39,444 nt of DNA from Hahella ganghwensis DSM 17046 (GCF_000376785.1 NZ_AQXX01000080.1:1-39444); one strand, 5' to 3'; positions 8,534-18,490 are shown, counted from the first letter of the stretch. The notes: a model not told the origin generated them from the letters alone. Numbers and translations: made by a program.

Positions 8534-9223
8534 ATGAGAATCCTGTTGGTTGAAGATGAAGCTCTGTTGCGTAACCAGTTGCTGGAAGAGCTGAGCCGCA
8601 AAGGATATGCCGTTGATACGGCAGAGGATGGTGAAGAGGCTGCATACCTGGGTATGGAAACCTCCTATGATCTTGCAGTTGTCGATATTGGTTTGCCGAA
8701 AAAGGATGGTTTAGCGGTTGTGAAGGAGTGGCGCGAAAAAGGTCGCTCGTTCCCGATTCTGATTCTTACCGCCCGAGGACATTGGCAGGATAAAGTCAAT
8801 GGTCTGGAAGTTGGAGCGGATGACTATCTGGTCAAGCCATTTCATCTGGCCGAGCTGTTGGCAAGAATGAGTGCATTGGTGCGTCGAGCCTCGGGCTTTA
8901 TCAGTGTTGTTATCGAAGCTGGGCCGATAGTCATGGATACCGCCGCCAAATCTGTTCAGGTCGATGGGCGATCCCTTGAGCTGACTGCCTATGAATATAA
9001 TACGCTCGAATACCTTGTTCACCGTGCCGGGAAGGCCGTTTCCAAAATGGAGCTGACCGAGCATCTCTATGCTCAGGACTATGATCGTGACAGCAACGTC
9101 ATTGAAGTGTTTATTGGCCGGTTACGCAAGAAACTTGATCCGGAAGGCATCATCCGCCCCATTTCCACACTGCGTGGGCAGGGATACCGATTCGAGCTGC
9201 CGGTTAATAAAACCGGTAGCTGA
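8534..9223 (+). CDS. OmpR/PhoP-family response regulator
   Basis: 229 residues from ATG 8534, the start that gives the canonical MRILLVEDE; an in-frame upstream ATG at 8489 would add 15 unusual residues. The receiver domain has acidic E8/D9, phospho-acceptor D51 (LAVVDIGLP), the LTARG threonine region and the LVKPFH lysine. The C-terminal winged helix (about 135-225) has ELTAYEYNTLEYLVHRAGKAVSK and VIEVFIGRLRKKL, as in the OmpR/PhoB class. It is most like PhoP/QseB. It lies 2 bp before its kinase gene. Probable targets are envelope genes, possibly including the two genes upstream. Confidence 0.93.
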   Translation: MRILLVEDEALLRNQLLEELSRKGYAVDTAEDGEEAAYLGMETSYDLAVVDIGLPKKDGLAVVKEWREKGRSFPILILTARGHWQDKVNGLEVGADDYLVKPFHLAELLARMSALVRRASGFISVVIEAGPIVMDTAAKSVQVDGRSLELTAYEYNTLEYLVHRAGKAVSKMELTEHLYAQDYDRDSNVIEVFIGRLRKKLDPEGIIRPISTLRGQGYRFELPVNKTGS

Positions 9224-9225
9224 TC

Positions 9226-10602
9226 ATGCCGTTGTCGCTAAAGGCGAGGATTGGCCTGTTTGCTCTGGCCATCCCTTTGTTCATGGTGGCTGCTGGCTTG
9301 GTGCTCTATCTTGCCTATGAGCAAAGTCTGGAACGGGCCAACATCGAACGGTTACGGGCGCAGCTCTATAGCCTTCTCGCAGTTGCGGAACCGGTTGATG
9401 ATTCTGTCTGGATGCCGGATACATTGCAGGACGAGCGTTTCAATCAGGTGCAATCAGGGTTATTTGCTCAGGTTCGTTCGCACCGTGACGGAGTGTCGTG
9501 GCAATCGCATTCGGCGTTGGGGATATCGATAGAACAACCTGAAAATTCAGCTGAACCGGAACCAGGCCAGATGTCCGTAAAGGAAATTGCTGGTGCTGAA
9601 AATTATCTGGTCATTTCACTGCCGGTCAGGTTTGGTGATTCGCCTGACAATCCTTTATTGATTTTCGAAGTTTGGCAGAACCAGCGTCTGATAAGGCAAG
9701 AGTCCCGTTCATTTGCCACAACACTCGCCATGGGGCTGGGTGGGCTATCCGCATTTTTAATGATCTTGATTGTTGTATTGATTCGATGGATCCAACAGCC
9801 TCTTAATCAGGTGGTCCAGGAACTTGGCGCAGTGGAAAAAGCTGAGAGAGATAGGATTGATGAAAATTACCCCAAGGAAATTGCTGCGTTAACCAAAGCT
9901 TTGAACACTGTGTTACAGATTGAGCGCAAGCAAAGGGAGCGTTATCGGAACAGTTTGGGGGATTTGGCGCATAGTCTCAAAACTCCTCTGGCAGTCATTC
10001 GTGGTGAATTGCAAAAAGAAGACGACCTTGACGAAGCCTCAGTGATGGCAATGCAGGAGCAGGTAGGGCGCATGGATGAAGTCATTACTTACCAACTGAA
10101 AAGAGCCAGCAGCGGCAGTTCTGGGGTCTGGGCGAAACCCAAACCAGTTAAGCCGGTGGTGGAGCGTATAACTGGTGTTATTGAAAAAATATATCAGGAA
10201 AAGTGTTTGGATCTGAGCATGGAAGTAGAGCCTCAGGCAGGATTTCTCGGTGATGAATCTGACCTGATGGAAATGTTGGGAAATCTGATTGAAAACGCCT
10301 TTAAGTATGGTGAGCGTCGCGTATTTATCTCTGTGGCGATTCGGGAAGAGGAATCTCAACTGATGATTACCATCAGTGATGATGGCCCGGGAATTCCGCC
10401 GCAAAGTTGGGAGGCCGTGCAACAGCGGGGCGTCAGGCTGGATAGTCGTCCTATAGGACAGGGGATAGGGTTGTCAGTGGTGGCGGACCTTGTCTCCAGT
10501 TATGAAGGGCATATAGAGCTGTTGCCAGGCCAGGAAGAATATCGGGGCGCGCGAATTAGGCTTTGTCTGCCCGGACGAATGATTATGTCCGCTGATCGAT
10601 AG
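9226..10602 (+). CDS. PhoQ-like sensor histidine kinase
   Basis: 458 residues with two membrane helices (about 8-30 and 165-188) flanking a periplasmic sensor of about 135 residues. Then come a HAMP-like linker, the H-box GDLAHSLKTPLAVIRGEL (H249 is the phosphorylated residue), and a HATPase domain with the N-box NLIENAFKYGE, the G1 box DDGPGIP and the G2 box GQGIGLSVV. The DLAHSLKTPLAV box is typical of the PhoQ subgroup. It forms a pair with the preceding response regulator. A periplasmic acidic stretch (ENSAEPEPGQ) could take part in cation sensing, but this is not shown by the sequence. Confidence 0.92.
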   Translation: MPLSLKARIGLFALAIPLFMVAAGLVLYLAYEQSLERANIERLRAQLYSLLAVAEPVDDSVWMPDTLQDERFNQVQSGLFAQVRSHRDGVSWQSHSALGISIEQPENSAEPEPGQMSVKEIAGAENYLVISLPVRFGDSPDNPLLIFEVWQNQRLIRQESRSFATTLAMGLGGLSAFLMILIVVLIRWIQQPLNQVVQELGAVEKAERDRIDENYPKEIAALTKALNTVLQIERKQRERYRNSLGDLAHSLKTPLAVIRGELQKEDDLDEASVMAMQEQVGRMDEVITYQLKRASSGSSGVWAKPKPVKPVVERITGVIEKIYQEKCLDLSMEVEPQAGFLGDESDLMEMLGNLIENAFKYGERRVFISVAIREEESQLMITISDDGPGIPPQSWEAVQQRGVRLDSRPIGQGIGLSVVADLVSSYEGHIELLPGQEEYRGARIRLCLPGRMIMSADR

Positions 10603-10745
10603 TTATAGGCTATCAATATTCTTTATTTAATAAAATTCACATTGAATCACGGAGCTCGTAAACTGATTCCAATTAAAGAGGATTGCCACTTAGAACAGAG
10701 AGGTAATCTGGTGATTGAAATCGGTTCCGTGAACGGGAGGTTCTT

Positions 10746-11216
10746 ATGAGCGAAGTAATGAATATTGGAATTGATGAAGGCGCCAGGCAGAAAATCATTG
10801 AAGATCTGTCTGCGTTATTGGCGGACACTTACACGCTGTATCTGAAAACCCAGAATTTTCACTGGAATGTTACAGGGCCAAGATTTCAGGAAGTACATGC
10901 TCTTACTGAGCTTCAATACACTGACTTGGCAGCAGCGATTGATTTGATAGCTGAGCGTATCAGGACTTTGGGTGAGTATGCTCCGGCGAGTTATTCAAAG
11001 TATCGGGAATTAACCTCTATTCAGGAAGAGGATGGTGTACCTGTTGCGGATCAGATGCTGGCAGTGCTGGCACAAGACCAGGAAACCGTTGTCAGAACGA
11101 TTCGCAAAGCGTTACCTCATGCCCAGGAAGTGGCAGATGAAAGTACTGCTTCTTTGTTGTCTGACCGGCTCAGCATTCATGAGAAAGCTGCCTGGATGTT
11201 GAGAAGTATGATTTAA
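10746..11216 (+). CDS. dps: Dps-family ferritin-like DNA protection protein
   Basis: 156 residues, the normal size for Dps. The four-helix ferritin-like fold shows the inter-subunit ferroxidase ligands: NFHWNVTGPRFQEVH (H39, H51) and DLIAERIRTLGE (D66, E70). Dps oxidises Fe(II) with hydrogen peroxide inside a 12-mer and shields DNA in starvation. It is a single-gene unit with a strong ribosome site (GGGAGG) ahead of its ATG. The N-terminus lacks a Lys/Arg-rich tail, so iron sequestration may be more important than DNA coating. Confidence 0.9.
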   Translation: MSEVMNIGIDEGARQKIIEDLSALLADTYTLYLKTQNFHWNVTGPRFQEVHALTELQYTDLAAAIDLIAERIRTLGEYAPASYSKYRELTSIQEEDGVPVADQMLAVLAQDQETVVRTIRKALPHAQEVADESTASLLSDRLSIHEKAAWMLRSMI

Positions 11217-11302
11217 AAACTCCTATGAATATGCTGTGAACGATCAAGGTGACCGACGGTAGCTGGGATGTAGCCGTTTCAGGTGACAAGGTTCAGGTTA
11301 CA

Positions 11303-11324
11303 AGAGGGAGGCATGTCTCCCTCT
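11303..11324 (+). terminator. Possible terminator hairpin downstream of dps
   Basis: AGAGGGAG (11303-11310), loop GCATGT, CTCCCTCT (11317-11324). The stem is perfect, but the following sequence is C/T-rich rather than a T run, so it is a weak candidate. Confidence 0.4.
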
Positions 11325-11430
11325 CCCTTCTACTCCCCCTAATCCCCTTTCTGGGTAGTTGTTTTCATTCGATCATTTCCCTGATGATGCCAATCTAACG
11401 TTTTTCAAATAATAAGTTTTAGAGGTTGGG

Positions 11431-13071
11431 ATGAGGTTTGTCAGTACGCTCAGTACAGTCTTTGTCTGTACGTTGTTATCTGCCTGTGGCGGTGGAGGTG
11501 GAGATTCCTCCGGAAATGGTTCTGTCGATGTTGGCTATACCCCATATGCCTGCTCTGCAGCCATATACAACAAAGCCAACGAGCTTCGGATCTACCAAGT
11601 CATGACCGAAGCATTTATTGACTCTGACGGGGAGGGCTATGGCGTTGGCTATGGTACCAGTCATCATCGGGGAGATATCCAGGGGATAACGAATTCTCTG
11701 CAATACATCAAAGACCTCGGAATGAATGCAGTCTGGTTAACACCTGTGTTTGAGTCTGTTGCATTGAATGGCCAGGATCTCTCTGCTCAGCGGCTTGATG
11801 CAACCGGCTATTTCGCCTCGAACTACTTCGGATTGGATCCGGAGTTCGGCACGATCGAGGACGCTAGAGAGCTTGTAAACAAAGCTCATGAGTTGGGGAT
11901 GTATGTATTCTTTGATGGAGTTTTTGGGCATTTCAAGCAGAATGCAGATGATTACCCTTCTCCTGACGGTATAAACCTTTCCACGACCGGTGCCGACCAG
12001 GCTACCACGGGGAGAGAGGCAGTTTATCCCAAAGATCTGGCATTCTTTAAAGAGGTGGCTTCCTATTGGGTACGTGAGGTGAAAATTGATGGCTGGCGAC
12101 TTGATCAGGCCTATCAGGTTCCCGTAGGGGCTTGGGGTGAGATTAGGAAGGCGGTCGAGGAAGCATCGGCAGACGTTACCTATCAGTTGGATGGAAATAC
12201 GGTAAACCCTCTTGGCTATATGGTTGCTGAAATATGGAGTGGTGAGGAACGTATTGCGTCTGATGCCTATGGTGAAGCAGCCTCTCCAGGGCTTTGTAGT
12301 GCATTTGACTTCCCTATGAGATACCGGATTGTACAAGCCTTTGCAGGGGAAGAGAGCGGTGTTGATAGCCGGAATGCTTCAACGTTGGAGTCGGGCTACC
12401 AAACTCATGATCGTTACCCTGATTACGCCGTTCCCAATGGGTTTATTACCAATCACGACCTGGTTCGGTTTGGGGATTTGTTACAAAGAGAAGGGCTGGC
12501 CAATCCCTCGGATACCGAATATTGGGATAGATACCAGGCAGCTTATGCCTTTCTGGCGGCTTATTCTGGTCCAATTACCTTGTACTATGGCGAGGAAATC
12601 GGGGACCAGGTGGATGGCTTTGATGATAAAGTAAACGGAGATTGTGCCAGTGTGGGCTTATGTGATGATCACGTGGCCAGAACCTCTGCAAAGATTGAAG
12701 GGCTTGCCAGTGAACCGGGGAGAGCGGCTTTCAGTGCCAATTCAAATCAGGAGATGTTGAGGAATCGAATTGCTGACTTGATGACAATACGCAGTGAACA
12801 CCCGGCTTTGTACCGCGGAAGCCGTAGCCATATTGTGTCCAGCGAAGGTGAAGCATTGTATATCGATTACAAAGTGGCTGAAGATGACCAGGTGCTGTTT
12901 GTTGTTAACCTTACTAGTGATATCCGGACCATGCATCTGGATATTATGGATGTAGACGGCAATAGAAAACTGACGGATCTTGAATCCTCTGAGGTCTTCA
13001 ATGCGATAGGCGACAGAGTAACAATAGAAGTTCAGCCGTTGCAGGCAAGGTTTTTTGAGGTGTTGCCCTAA
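11431..13071 (+). CDS. Alpha-amylase family (GH13) lipoprotein
   Basis: 546 residues with a lipoprotein signal ending in LLSAC, so C19 would be lipidated, then a Gly-rich linker. The GH13 catalytic barrel is recognisable: region I-like DGVFGHF, region II DGWRLDQ (nucleophile D225), region III MVAEIWS (acid/base E267) and region IV FITNHDL (D343). The C-terminal beta domain ends at about 546. The enzyme should cleave or transfer alpha-glucosidic bonds at the outer membrane surface or in the periplasm. Region I ends GHF instead of the usual NH, so substrate preference may differ from classic amylases. It stands alone, convergent with speA. Confidence 0.88.
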   Translation: MRFVSTLSTVFVCTLLSACGGGGGDSSGNGSVDVGYTPYACSAAIYNKANELRIYQVMTEAFIDSDGEGYGVGYGTSHHRGDIQGITNSLQYIKDLGMNAVWLTPVFESVALNGQDLSAQRLDATGYFASNYFGLDPEFGTIEDARELVNKAHELGMYVFFDGVFGHFKQNADDYPSPDGINLSTTGADQATTGREAVYPKDLAFFKEVASYWVREVKIDGWRLDQAYQVPVGAWGEIRKAVEEASADVTYQLDGNTVNPLGYMVAEIWSGEERIASDAYGEAASPGLCSAFDFPMRYRIVQAFAGEESGVDSRNASTLESGYQTHDRYPDYAVPNGFITNHDLVRFGDLLQREGLANPSDTEYWDRYQAAYAFLAAYSGPITLYYGEEIGDQVDGFDDKVNGDCASVGLCDDHVARTSAKIEGLASEPGRAAFSANSNQEMLRNRIADLMTIRSEHPALYRGSRSHIVSSEGEALYIDYKVAEDDQVLFVVNLTSDIRTMHLDIMDVDGNRKLTDLESSEVFNAIGDRVTIEVQPLQARFFEVLP

Positions 13072-13088
13072 CTAAGGTAAGGAGCTTG

Positions 13089-13118
13089 GCGGTAGAGTGG
13101 TTTGAACCACTCTACCGC
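13089..13118. terminator. Bidirectional terminator between the GH13 gene and speA
   Basis: A perfect 14-bp inverted repeat: GCGGTAGAGTGGTT (13089-13102) and AACCACTCTACCGC (13105-13118). It lies in the 53-bp gap between two convergent genes, so it can serve both. Confidence 0.8.
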
Positions 13119-13124
13119 TTATCA

Positions 13125-15041
13125 TTATTCTTCCAGATAGGTGTAGCCGCCCAGTCCGGCTTTCAGTTCAGACAGGTACGTGGCTTTTTCCTCATCGCTG
13201 AGATCGGTCGCGTTGATCTTGGTTTCGAATGAGGCAAGTAACTGTTCCGGTATAAAATTAACGTAGCGAAGCACTTTGTCTACGGTATCTCCGCTGATCT
13301 TGTGCTTCAGTTCTACTTTGCTCTGCTCGTTGAAGTAGACATCAATGGAATCGGTGTCGCCGAACAGGTTGTGCAAGTCGCCGAGAATTTCCTGATAAGC
13401 ACCGGTCAGGAAAAATCCTATCAGGTTGCTCTCACCGGCGCGAAACTCGGGCAGCGGTAGAGTCGTCTCCACGCCATAACTGTCTACGTATTGATCTATG
13501 CGTCCATCCGAATCACAGGTGATGTCCTGAATCACCCCCCTGCGGCTGGGAAATTTGTCCAGCCCGGATAGGGGCAGAATGGGGAAAATCTGATCTATTC
13601 CCCAGATATCCGGTAGCGATTGAAACAATGAAAAATTCACAAAGACTTTATCTGCCAGTTTCTCATTCAGTTCGTCAATGATCTCGCGATGGGCTCGGCT
13701 GTCAGGCGTCAATTGAACTCGAAGATGAAGGCAGAGTGCCTGATATAGTTTTTCCGCGAGGGCTCTTTGTTCTAGCGTTAAAACCCCATGAATAAACATG
13801 CCCTGAGCTTCATGAAGCGCGTGGACTCCGTCATGATAGATCTCCACCAGTGAACGCTGATTTTGGGGATCGAGCAGGGCCTGCAGGTCTTCCAGTAGAT
13901 CGCGGAGTAGCGCGGGAGCGGTATCGTCCAAATCCTGAAACTCCTCCAAGGAGCCTGCTGTGATTCTTTCCTGATCAATAATGTCAGTGATCAGTACGGC
14001 ATGATGTGCAGTCAGAGCCCGTCCTGACTCGGTAATAACATTCGGATGTGGGATTCCAGTGCGGTCACACTCTTCCTTAATTGTTCTTAGAACATTGTAG
14101 GCGTACTCACTGAGGCTGTAGTTCATTGAGCAGGAGCCTCGGGATCTGGTTCCGTCATAATCGATACCCAGACCACCGCCAACATCCACGATTTGAATAT
14201 CCGCGCCCATTCGGCGTAATTCACCATAGAAACGGGCGCACTCCCGCAAACCGGTTTGGATGTCGCGGATATTGGCAATCTGAGAACCGAGATGAAAGTG
14301 CAGAAGTTGCAGACAGCCCTGCATCTGTCTGGCTTCAAGAACCTGCATGACTTCAAGGATCTGGGAAGAGGATAAACCAAACTTGGATTTCTCTCCGCCA
14401 GTATTCTGCCAGTTACCTTTGCCTATTGATGCCAAACGGGCACGGACTCCAATGGTCGGTGTAATTCCGAGAGCTTTGCTTTCTTCAAGAATTAAAAACA
14501 ACTCATTAAGTTTTTCCACCACAATGAAGACTCGGTGCCCCATCAATTGGCCCAGCAAAGCCAGTCGAATAAACTCTCTGTCCTTGTAGCCATTGCACAC
14601 GATGGTACCGTTCTTGGGGCTATGTGCAAGTACCGCGATCAATTCCGGCTTACTGCCAGCCTCCAGGCCGATCTGTTGATCAGTGCGGGCCGGTTCGGCG
14701 GCAATGATCTCTTCTACCACTCGTCGTTGCTGATTCACCTTGATTGGATAAACCGCAGTGTAACGGCCTTCATATTGAAGCTGTTCTGCAGCGTTGTTGA
14801 ATGCCTGGCACAATCGGTTGACACGATGGTGGAGAATGTCAGGGAAGCGCACCAAAACCGGTAGGCTCAGCCCTGCCGCTTTTATCTCTTCGGCCAGCGT
14901 CACGAGACTGACCTCGAGAGGAGAGTCGCCGCCCTTGGGCTTCATGGCTACTTCCCCTGACTTATTGACCGTAATATAGCTGTCCCCCCAATGCTTGATA
15001 TTGTAGGTTTTCAGCGCGTCTATGGCAGTCCATTCACTCAT
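13125..15041 (-). CDS. speA: Biosynthetic arginine decarboxylase
   Basis: 638 residues, the usual SpeA length. It converts arginine to agmatine with pyridoxal phosphate, the first step of the agmatine route to putrescine. Visible landmarks: the PLP lysine in AVYPIKVNQ (K101), the HFHLGSQ and VDVGGGLGIDYDGT barrel motifs, and the C-terminal QDITCDSDGRID catalytic cysteine motif. It belongs to the large alanine-racemase-fold SpeA family, not to the aspartate-aminotransferase-fold AdiA. It is divergent from speE with a 242-bp gap, which suggests coordinated polyamine control. Confidence 0.95.
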   Translation of the reverse strand: MSEWTAIDALKTYNIKHWGDSYITVNKSGEVAMKPKGGDSPLEVSLVTLAEEIKAAGLSLPVLVRFPDILHHRVNRLCQAFNNAAEQLQYEGRYTAVYPIKVNQQRRVVEEIIAAEPARTDQQIGLEAGSKPELIAVLAHSPKNGTIVCNGYKDREFIRLALLGQLMGHRVFIVVEKLNELFLILEESKALGITPTIGVRARLASIGKGNWQNTGGEKSKFGLSSSQILEVMQVLEARQMQGCLQLLHFHLGSQIANIRDIQTGLRECARFYGELRRMGADIQIVDVGGGLGIDYDGTRSRGSCSMNYSLSEYAYNVLRTIKEECDRTGIPHPNVITESGRALTAHHAVLITDIIDQERITAGSLEEFQDLDDTAPALLRDLLEDLQALLDPQNQRSLVEIYHDGVHALHEAQGMFIHGVLTLEQRALAEKLYQALCLHLRVQLTPDSRAHREIIDELNEKLADKVFVNFSLFQSLPDIWGIDQIFPILPLSGLDKFPSRRGVIQDITCDSDGRIDQYVDSYGVETTLPLPEFRAGESNLIGFFLTGAYQEILGDLHNLFGDTDSIDVYFNEQSKVELKHKISGDTVDKVLRYVNFIPEQLLASFETKINATDLSDEEKATYLSELKAGLGGYTYLEE

Positions 15042-15283
15042 TGGCAGGTACCCCCGGGGAACTTGGATATCAAAATTGCGCGTATTCTAATCTAAATAAC
15101 GGGCTTGTCACCGGCCTCTTCTCATATTCAGGCCAATTTTTCTGAATCTATATAAAAACTACTTTGATCCTGTATCCATACGCTTACAATAGGCCACTAA
15201 TTTAGCGTATTGGAAAGTTTAGCCGCCAGCGCGCGCAGATCATAGATCGTCCAACTGTTCACCCTATTTCCACGGAGAATACC

Positions 15284-16147
15284 ATGAGCGAGCAGATACC
15301 AGGTTGGTTTACCGAGATCTTCCAGGATCAGGGAACCGGTTTTTCATTGCAGATAAAATCTAAGTTGCATGAAGAACAAAGTGAATTTCAAAAAATTGAA
15401 ATATTTGAGACCGCCACGTTTGGCCGTCTAATGGTATTGGATGGCTGTGTCATGCTCACCGACAGGGATAACTTTCTTTATCACGAGATGATGACTCACC
15501 CGGCCCTGTTTACTCACAGCGACCCGAAAAAGGTGGTGATCATCGGCGGCGGAGATTGTGGTGCTCTGAAAGAGGTTCTGAAGCATCCTGGCGTGGAAGA
15601 GGCCTGGCAGGTCGAAATTGATGAGCGTGTTACCCGGGTTTCAGAGGAATACTTTCCTGATTTGTGTACTTCCAATAATGATCCCAGGGCTAACTTCTTT
15701 TTTGGTGACGGAATCAAATGGCTGGCAGATGCAGAGCCTGATTCGATTGATGTGATCATCGTTGATTCCACTGACCCTGTTGGTCCGGCGGAAGGGCTGT
15801 TTGCCGTTGATTTTTACCGCAATTGCCTAATTGCCTTGCGCGAAGGTGGAATACTGGTACAGCAGACAGAGTCTCCCCTGTTGCATACATCGAGCATCAT
15901 TAAAAACGTCCACCGGGATATGAAGGAAGCTGGATTCAGCGAGACTCACACGCTTCCATTTCCACAGCCGGTTTACCCAACTGGGTGGTGGAGTTGTACC
16001 ATGGCAGGTAAAGGGAAGAAACTTGATTATTTCCGCGAAGAGGACGTTAATGACAAACCGTTCGTGACTCAGTACTACAATACCGCGATTCATCATGGCG
16101 CGCTGGCAATACCTGAGTTCATGAAGCGAGAGTTGGACCTGGACTGA
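15284..16147 (+). CDS. speE: Polyamine aminopropyltransferase (spermidine synthase)
   Basis: 287 residues, the full family length. It transfers the aminopropyl group of decarboxylated SAM to putrescine. Motifs: LDGCVMLTDRDNFLYHEMMTHPAL (substrate lid and binding), IIGGGDCGALKEVLKHPGV (nucleotide-binding loop), VEIDERV, and DVIIVDSTDPVGPAEGLF (catalytic aspartate region). The common GGGDGG loop is GGGDCG here. A strong ribosome site (CACGGAG) precedes the ATG. SAM decarboxylase is not in the window and must be elsewhere. Confidence 0.95.
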   Translation: MSEQIPGWFTEIFQDQGTGFSLQIKSKLHEEQSEFQKIEIFETATFGRLMVLDGCVMLTDRDNFLYHEMMTHPALFTHSDPKKVVIIGGGDCGALKEVLKHPGVEEAWQVEIDERVTRVSEEYFPDLCTSNNDPRANFFFGDGIKWLADAEPDSIDVIIVDSTDPVGPAEGLFAVDFYRNCLIALREGGILVQQTESPLLHTSSIIKNVHRDMKEAGFSETHTLPFPQPVYPTGWWSCTMAGKGKKLDYFREEDVNDKPFVTQYYNTAIHHGALAIPEFMKRELDLD

Positions 16148-16162
16148 AGTGAAGCAATTAAT

Positions 16163-16182
16163 GGGGCGGGAAGCCCCGTTTT
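16163..16182 (+). terminator. Short terminator after speE
   Basis: GGGGC (16163-16167), loop GGGAA, GCCCC (16173-16177), then GTTTTGG. Short GC stem with a short T run, 15 bases after the speE stop. Confidence 0.6.
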
Positions 16183-16302
16183 GGTAAAAGACAGACACGA
16201 AATTTCAAGTCTGTGATTTGAACCTACCTTTGTCCAATAGACCTTAAGCCTTGAATTCAATAGGATGATAGTTAAGGTCTTTGTAAGAAAGTTGTCATTA
16301 AT

Positions 16303-16348
16303 CGCCACTAAAGTGGCGCCAGAATAATGTGGAGTCTATGCCACTCCA
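16303..16348. promoter_or_regulatory. Two palindromes in the fabA leader
   Basis: CGCCACTAAAGTGGCG (16303-16318) is a perfect palindrome with 7-bp arms. TGGAGT/ACTCCA (16330-16335 and 16343-16348) forms a second inverted repeat. They lie 16-61 bases before the chosen fabA start, where a fatty-acid regulator (FabR/DesT type) or a leader structure could act. They do not match the FabR site I know. Confidence 0.4.
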
Positions 16349-16363
16349 ATTGAGGTGAAACTA

Positions 16364-16924
16364 GTGAACACGGCCCCTGGATCTTCCGGCCCCAAAATTG
16401 TCAAAAGTTCATACACCGAGGATGAACTGAAACGCTGCGGATACGGTGAGCTGTTTGGTCTCGACACTGCCAAGCTTCCCATTGATCAAATGCTGATGAT
16501 TGATCGTATTCAGCATATAGCCAGCGAAGGGGGTGCCTATAATCACGGCATCATACGGGCGGAACTGGATATCAACCCTGAACTATGGTTTTTCAAATGT
16601 CATTTCGTTGGTGATCCTGTCATGCCTGGCTGTCTGGGCCTGGATGCCATGTGGCAGTTGGTTGGGTTTTATCTGGCGTGGTCGGGTCATGAAGGCCTGG
16701 GTCGTGCTCTTGGCGTTGGTGAAGTGAAGTTTACCGGTCAGGTGATGCCGGATGCCAAGCTGGTGGAATATGTGTTGGATATCAAACGTGTTATCGCCCG
16801 CAAGCTGATTATGGGTATTGCTGACGCAACCATGCTGGTGGACGGCAAGCCGATATATAGTGCGAAAGATTTAAGAGTTGGTTTGTTTGATCCTGCTGCT
16901 ATGCAAGGCGCTGAGATCAAATAG
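16364..16924 (+). CDS. fabA: Bifunctional 3-hydroxydecanoyl-ACP dehydratase/isomerase
   Basis: 186 residues from GTG 16364. I prefer it to the in-frame GTG at 16355 because GAGGTG sits 6 bases before it, while the upstream GTG overlaps that site. FabA dehydrates 3-hydroxydecanoyl-ACP and isomerises the double bond, the branch point to unsaturated fatty acids. Catalytic H80 is in [14 protein letters not shown] and D94 in [12 protein letters not shown], an offset of 10 from the E. coli numbers because of a slightly longer N-terminus. It forms an operon with fabB, 30 bp downstream. Confidence 0.95.
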   Translation: MNTAPGSSGPKIVKSSYTEDELKRCGYGELFGLDTAKLPIDQMLMIDRIQHIASEGGAYNHGIIRAELDINPELWFFKCHFVGDPVMPGCLGLDAMWQLVGFYLAWSGHEGLGRALGVGEVKFTGQVMPDAKLVEYVLDIKRVIARKLIMGIADATMLVDGKPIYSAKDLRVGLFDPAAMQGAEIK

Positions 16925-16954
16925 GACAGGATGGAAAACGAAAGAGGTTTCTAA

Positions 16955-18172
16955 ATGAAACGTGCAGTGATCACCGGAATGGGCATTATTTCATGCCTCG
17001 GGAACTCCAAAGAAGAGGTTGCGGCAGCTCTTAAAGAGGGGCGGTCCGGTATTCGTTATAACGAAAGCTATAAAGAAGCAGGTCTGCGCAGCCATGTTAG
17101 TGGTACTCCGGACATCAACCTGGAAGAAGAAATTGATCGGAAGCTCTTCCGCTTTATGGGAGATGCGGCCGGTTATGCCTACTTATCCATGAAGCAGGCA
17201 ATAGAAGACGCTAAAATTGATGAAGAACTGCTGAGCAGCACCCGTACCGGTATTGTTATGGGATCAGGCGGAGCTTCTACCAGTAACGTCGTTGAATCTG
17301 TAGACATCCTACGTGAAAAAGGTGTTAAGCGGGTTGGGCCATACCGTGTCACCCGTACCATGAACAGTTCGGTCAACGCCTGCCTGGCCACATCATTTAA
17401 GATTCGGGGCGTCAACTATTCGATTACTTCTGCTTGTGCGACCGCTGCTCACTGTATTGGTCATGCCTGGGAGCAGATTCAGTTGGGCAAACAGGATGTG
17501 GTGTTTGCCGGTGGTGGTGAAGAAGAAGATTGGAGTCTGGCGGTTCTGTTCGATGGCATGGGCGCTTTATCCACCAAATATAATGATGATGCGGCTCGTG
17601 CTTCCCGTCCATATTGCAGCACTCGTGATGGCTTTGTCATTGCTGGTGGCGGCGGTGTCGTTGTGGTAGAGGAGCTCGAACACGCTTTGAAGCGTGGTGC
17701 TCCAATTTATGCGGAACTGGTTGGCTATGGGGCAACCTCTGATGGTGCCGATATGGTAGCCCCATCCGGTGAGGGAGCGGTACGCTGTATGCAGCAAGCT
17801 CTTGAAACGGTTGATACACCAATCAATTACCTGAATACTCACGGGACCAGTACACCGGCAGGTGATATTGTGGAGTTGAAGGCGGTGAAGTCTGTTTTTG
17901 GCGATGATATTCCAAGAATCAGTTCTACGAAATCGCTGACTGGCCACTCACTTGGGGCGGCTGGTGTTCAGGAAGCGATCTACTGTCTGTTGATGCAGCA
18001 AGGCGATTTCATTGCACCTTCCATGCACATCGAAGCAATGGATGAGGGGGCAGCAGATGCTCCTATCGTGACTGAAGCCATTTCAGATGCAGGTCTCGAG
18101 ACTGTAATGAGTAACAGCTTTGGGTTTGGCGGTACTAACGCTACGTTGGTGTTCCGTCGGTACAAAGACTAG
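16955..18172 (+). CDS. fabB: 3-oxoacyl-ACP synthase I
   Basis: 405 residues, standard length. It is the condensing enzyme that elongates the cis-3-decenoyl-ACP made by FabA. The Cys-His-His triad is complete: C161 in [10 protein letters not shown]296 in [12 protein letters not shown]331 in [11 protein letters not shown]. The C-terminal [15 protein letters not shown] is also canonical. It follows fabA with its own ribosome site (AAAGAGG). It is a useful in-window reference for the degenerate ketosynthase-like protein at 33.5 kb. Confidence 0.96.
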   Translation: MKRAVITGMGIISCLGNSKEEVAAALKEGRSGIRYNESYKEAGLRSHVSGTPDINLEEEIDRKLFRFMGDAAGYAYLSMKQAIEDAKIDEELLSSTRTGIVMGSGGASTSNVVESVDILREKGVKRVGPYRVTRTMNSSVNACLATSFKIRGVNYSITSACATAAHCIGHAWEQIQLGKQDVVFAGGGEEEDWSLAVLFDGMGALSTKYNDDAARASRPYCSTRDGFVIAGGGGVVVVEELEHALKRGAPIYAELVGYGATSDGADMVAPSGEGAVRCMQQALETVDTPINYLNTHGTSTPAGDIVELKAVKSVFGDDIPRISSTKSLTGHSLGAAGVQEAIYCLLMQQGDFIAPSMHIEAMDEGAADAPIVTEAISDAGLETVMSNSFGFGGTNATLVFRRYKD

Positions 18173-18185
18173 TTTGTTCGTCGAT

Positions 18186-18220
18186 CCATCTCCCTGGGTA
18201 ATTGACGCCCACGGAGATGG
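18186..18220 (+). terminator. Hairpin downstream of fabB
   Basis: CCATCTCC (18186-18193) pairs with GGAGATGG (18213-18220), and TGGG/CCCA inside extends the stem. It is followed by AGCCTTTCCC rather than a clean T run, so it is a plausible but imperfect terminator. Confidence 0.5.
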
Positions 18221-18490
18221 AGCCTTTCCCTGCTGCTCAGCAGCCCTCTTAATATTCTGTTTTGATATACCCTTCTTTTACTAATTATTCTTTCTTCAAC
18301 CTGTTTAGCAGTATGCTGAGTGTGCCGATGTTCTCATTTCGTCATAAACTCACACTTTTAATACATTTCCAAGTGGCTGTGAAATAACGGCGTTGTCTAT
18401 ACTCTGACTATGGCCATGATCAGGAAGAGTAGCGAATTGGCTGGTACCCATTAATACAGGTATATATTTCCAATGAAGTGGTAAGTAGTA
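18221..18490. other. Gene-free stretch between fabB and the L,D-transpeptidase gene
   Basis: No ORF, RNA gene or repeat that I can support. It presumably holds the promoter of the downstream gene, but I cannot place clear -35/-10 boxes. Confidence 0.4.

Noticed and set aside
11737-12336. 199-codon antisense ORF inside the GH13 gene
   Set aside because: The sense frame has all GH13 motifs; the antisense product has no recognisable feature.
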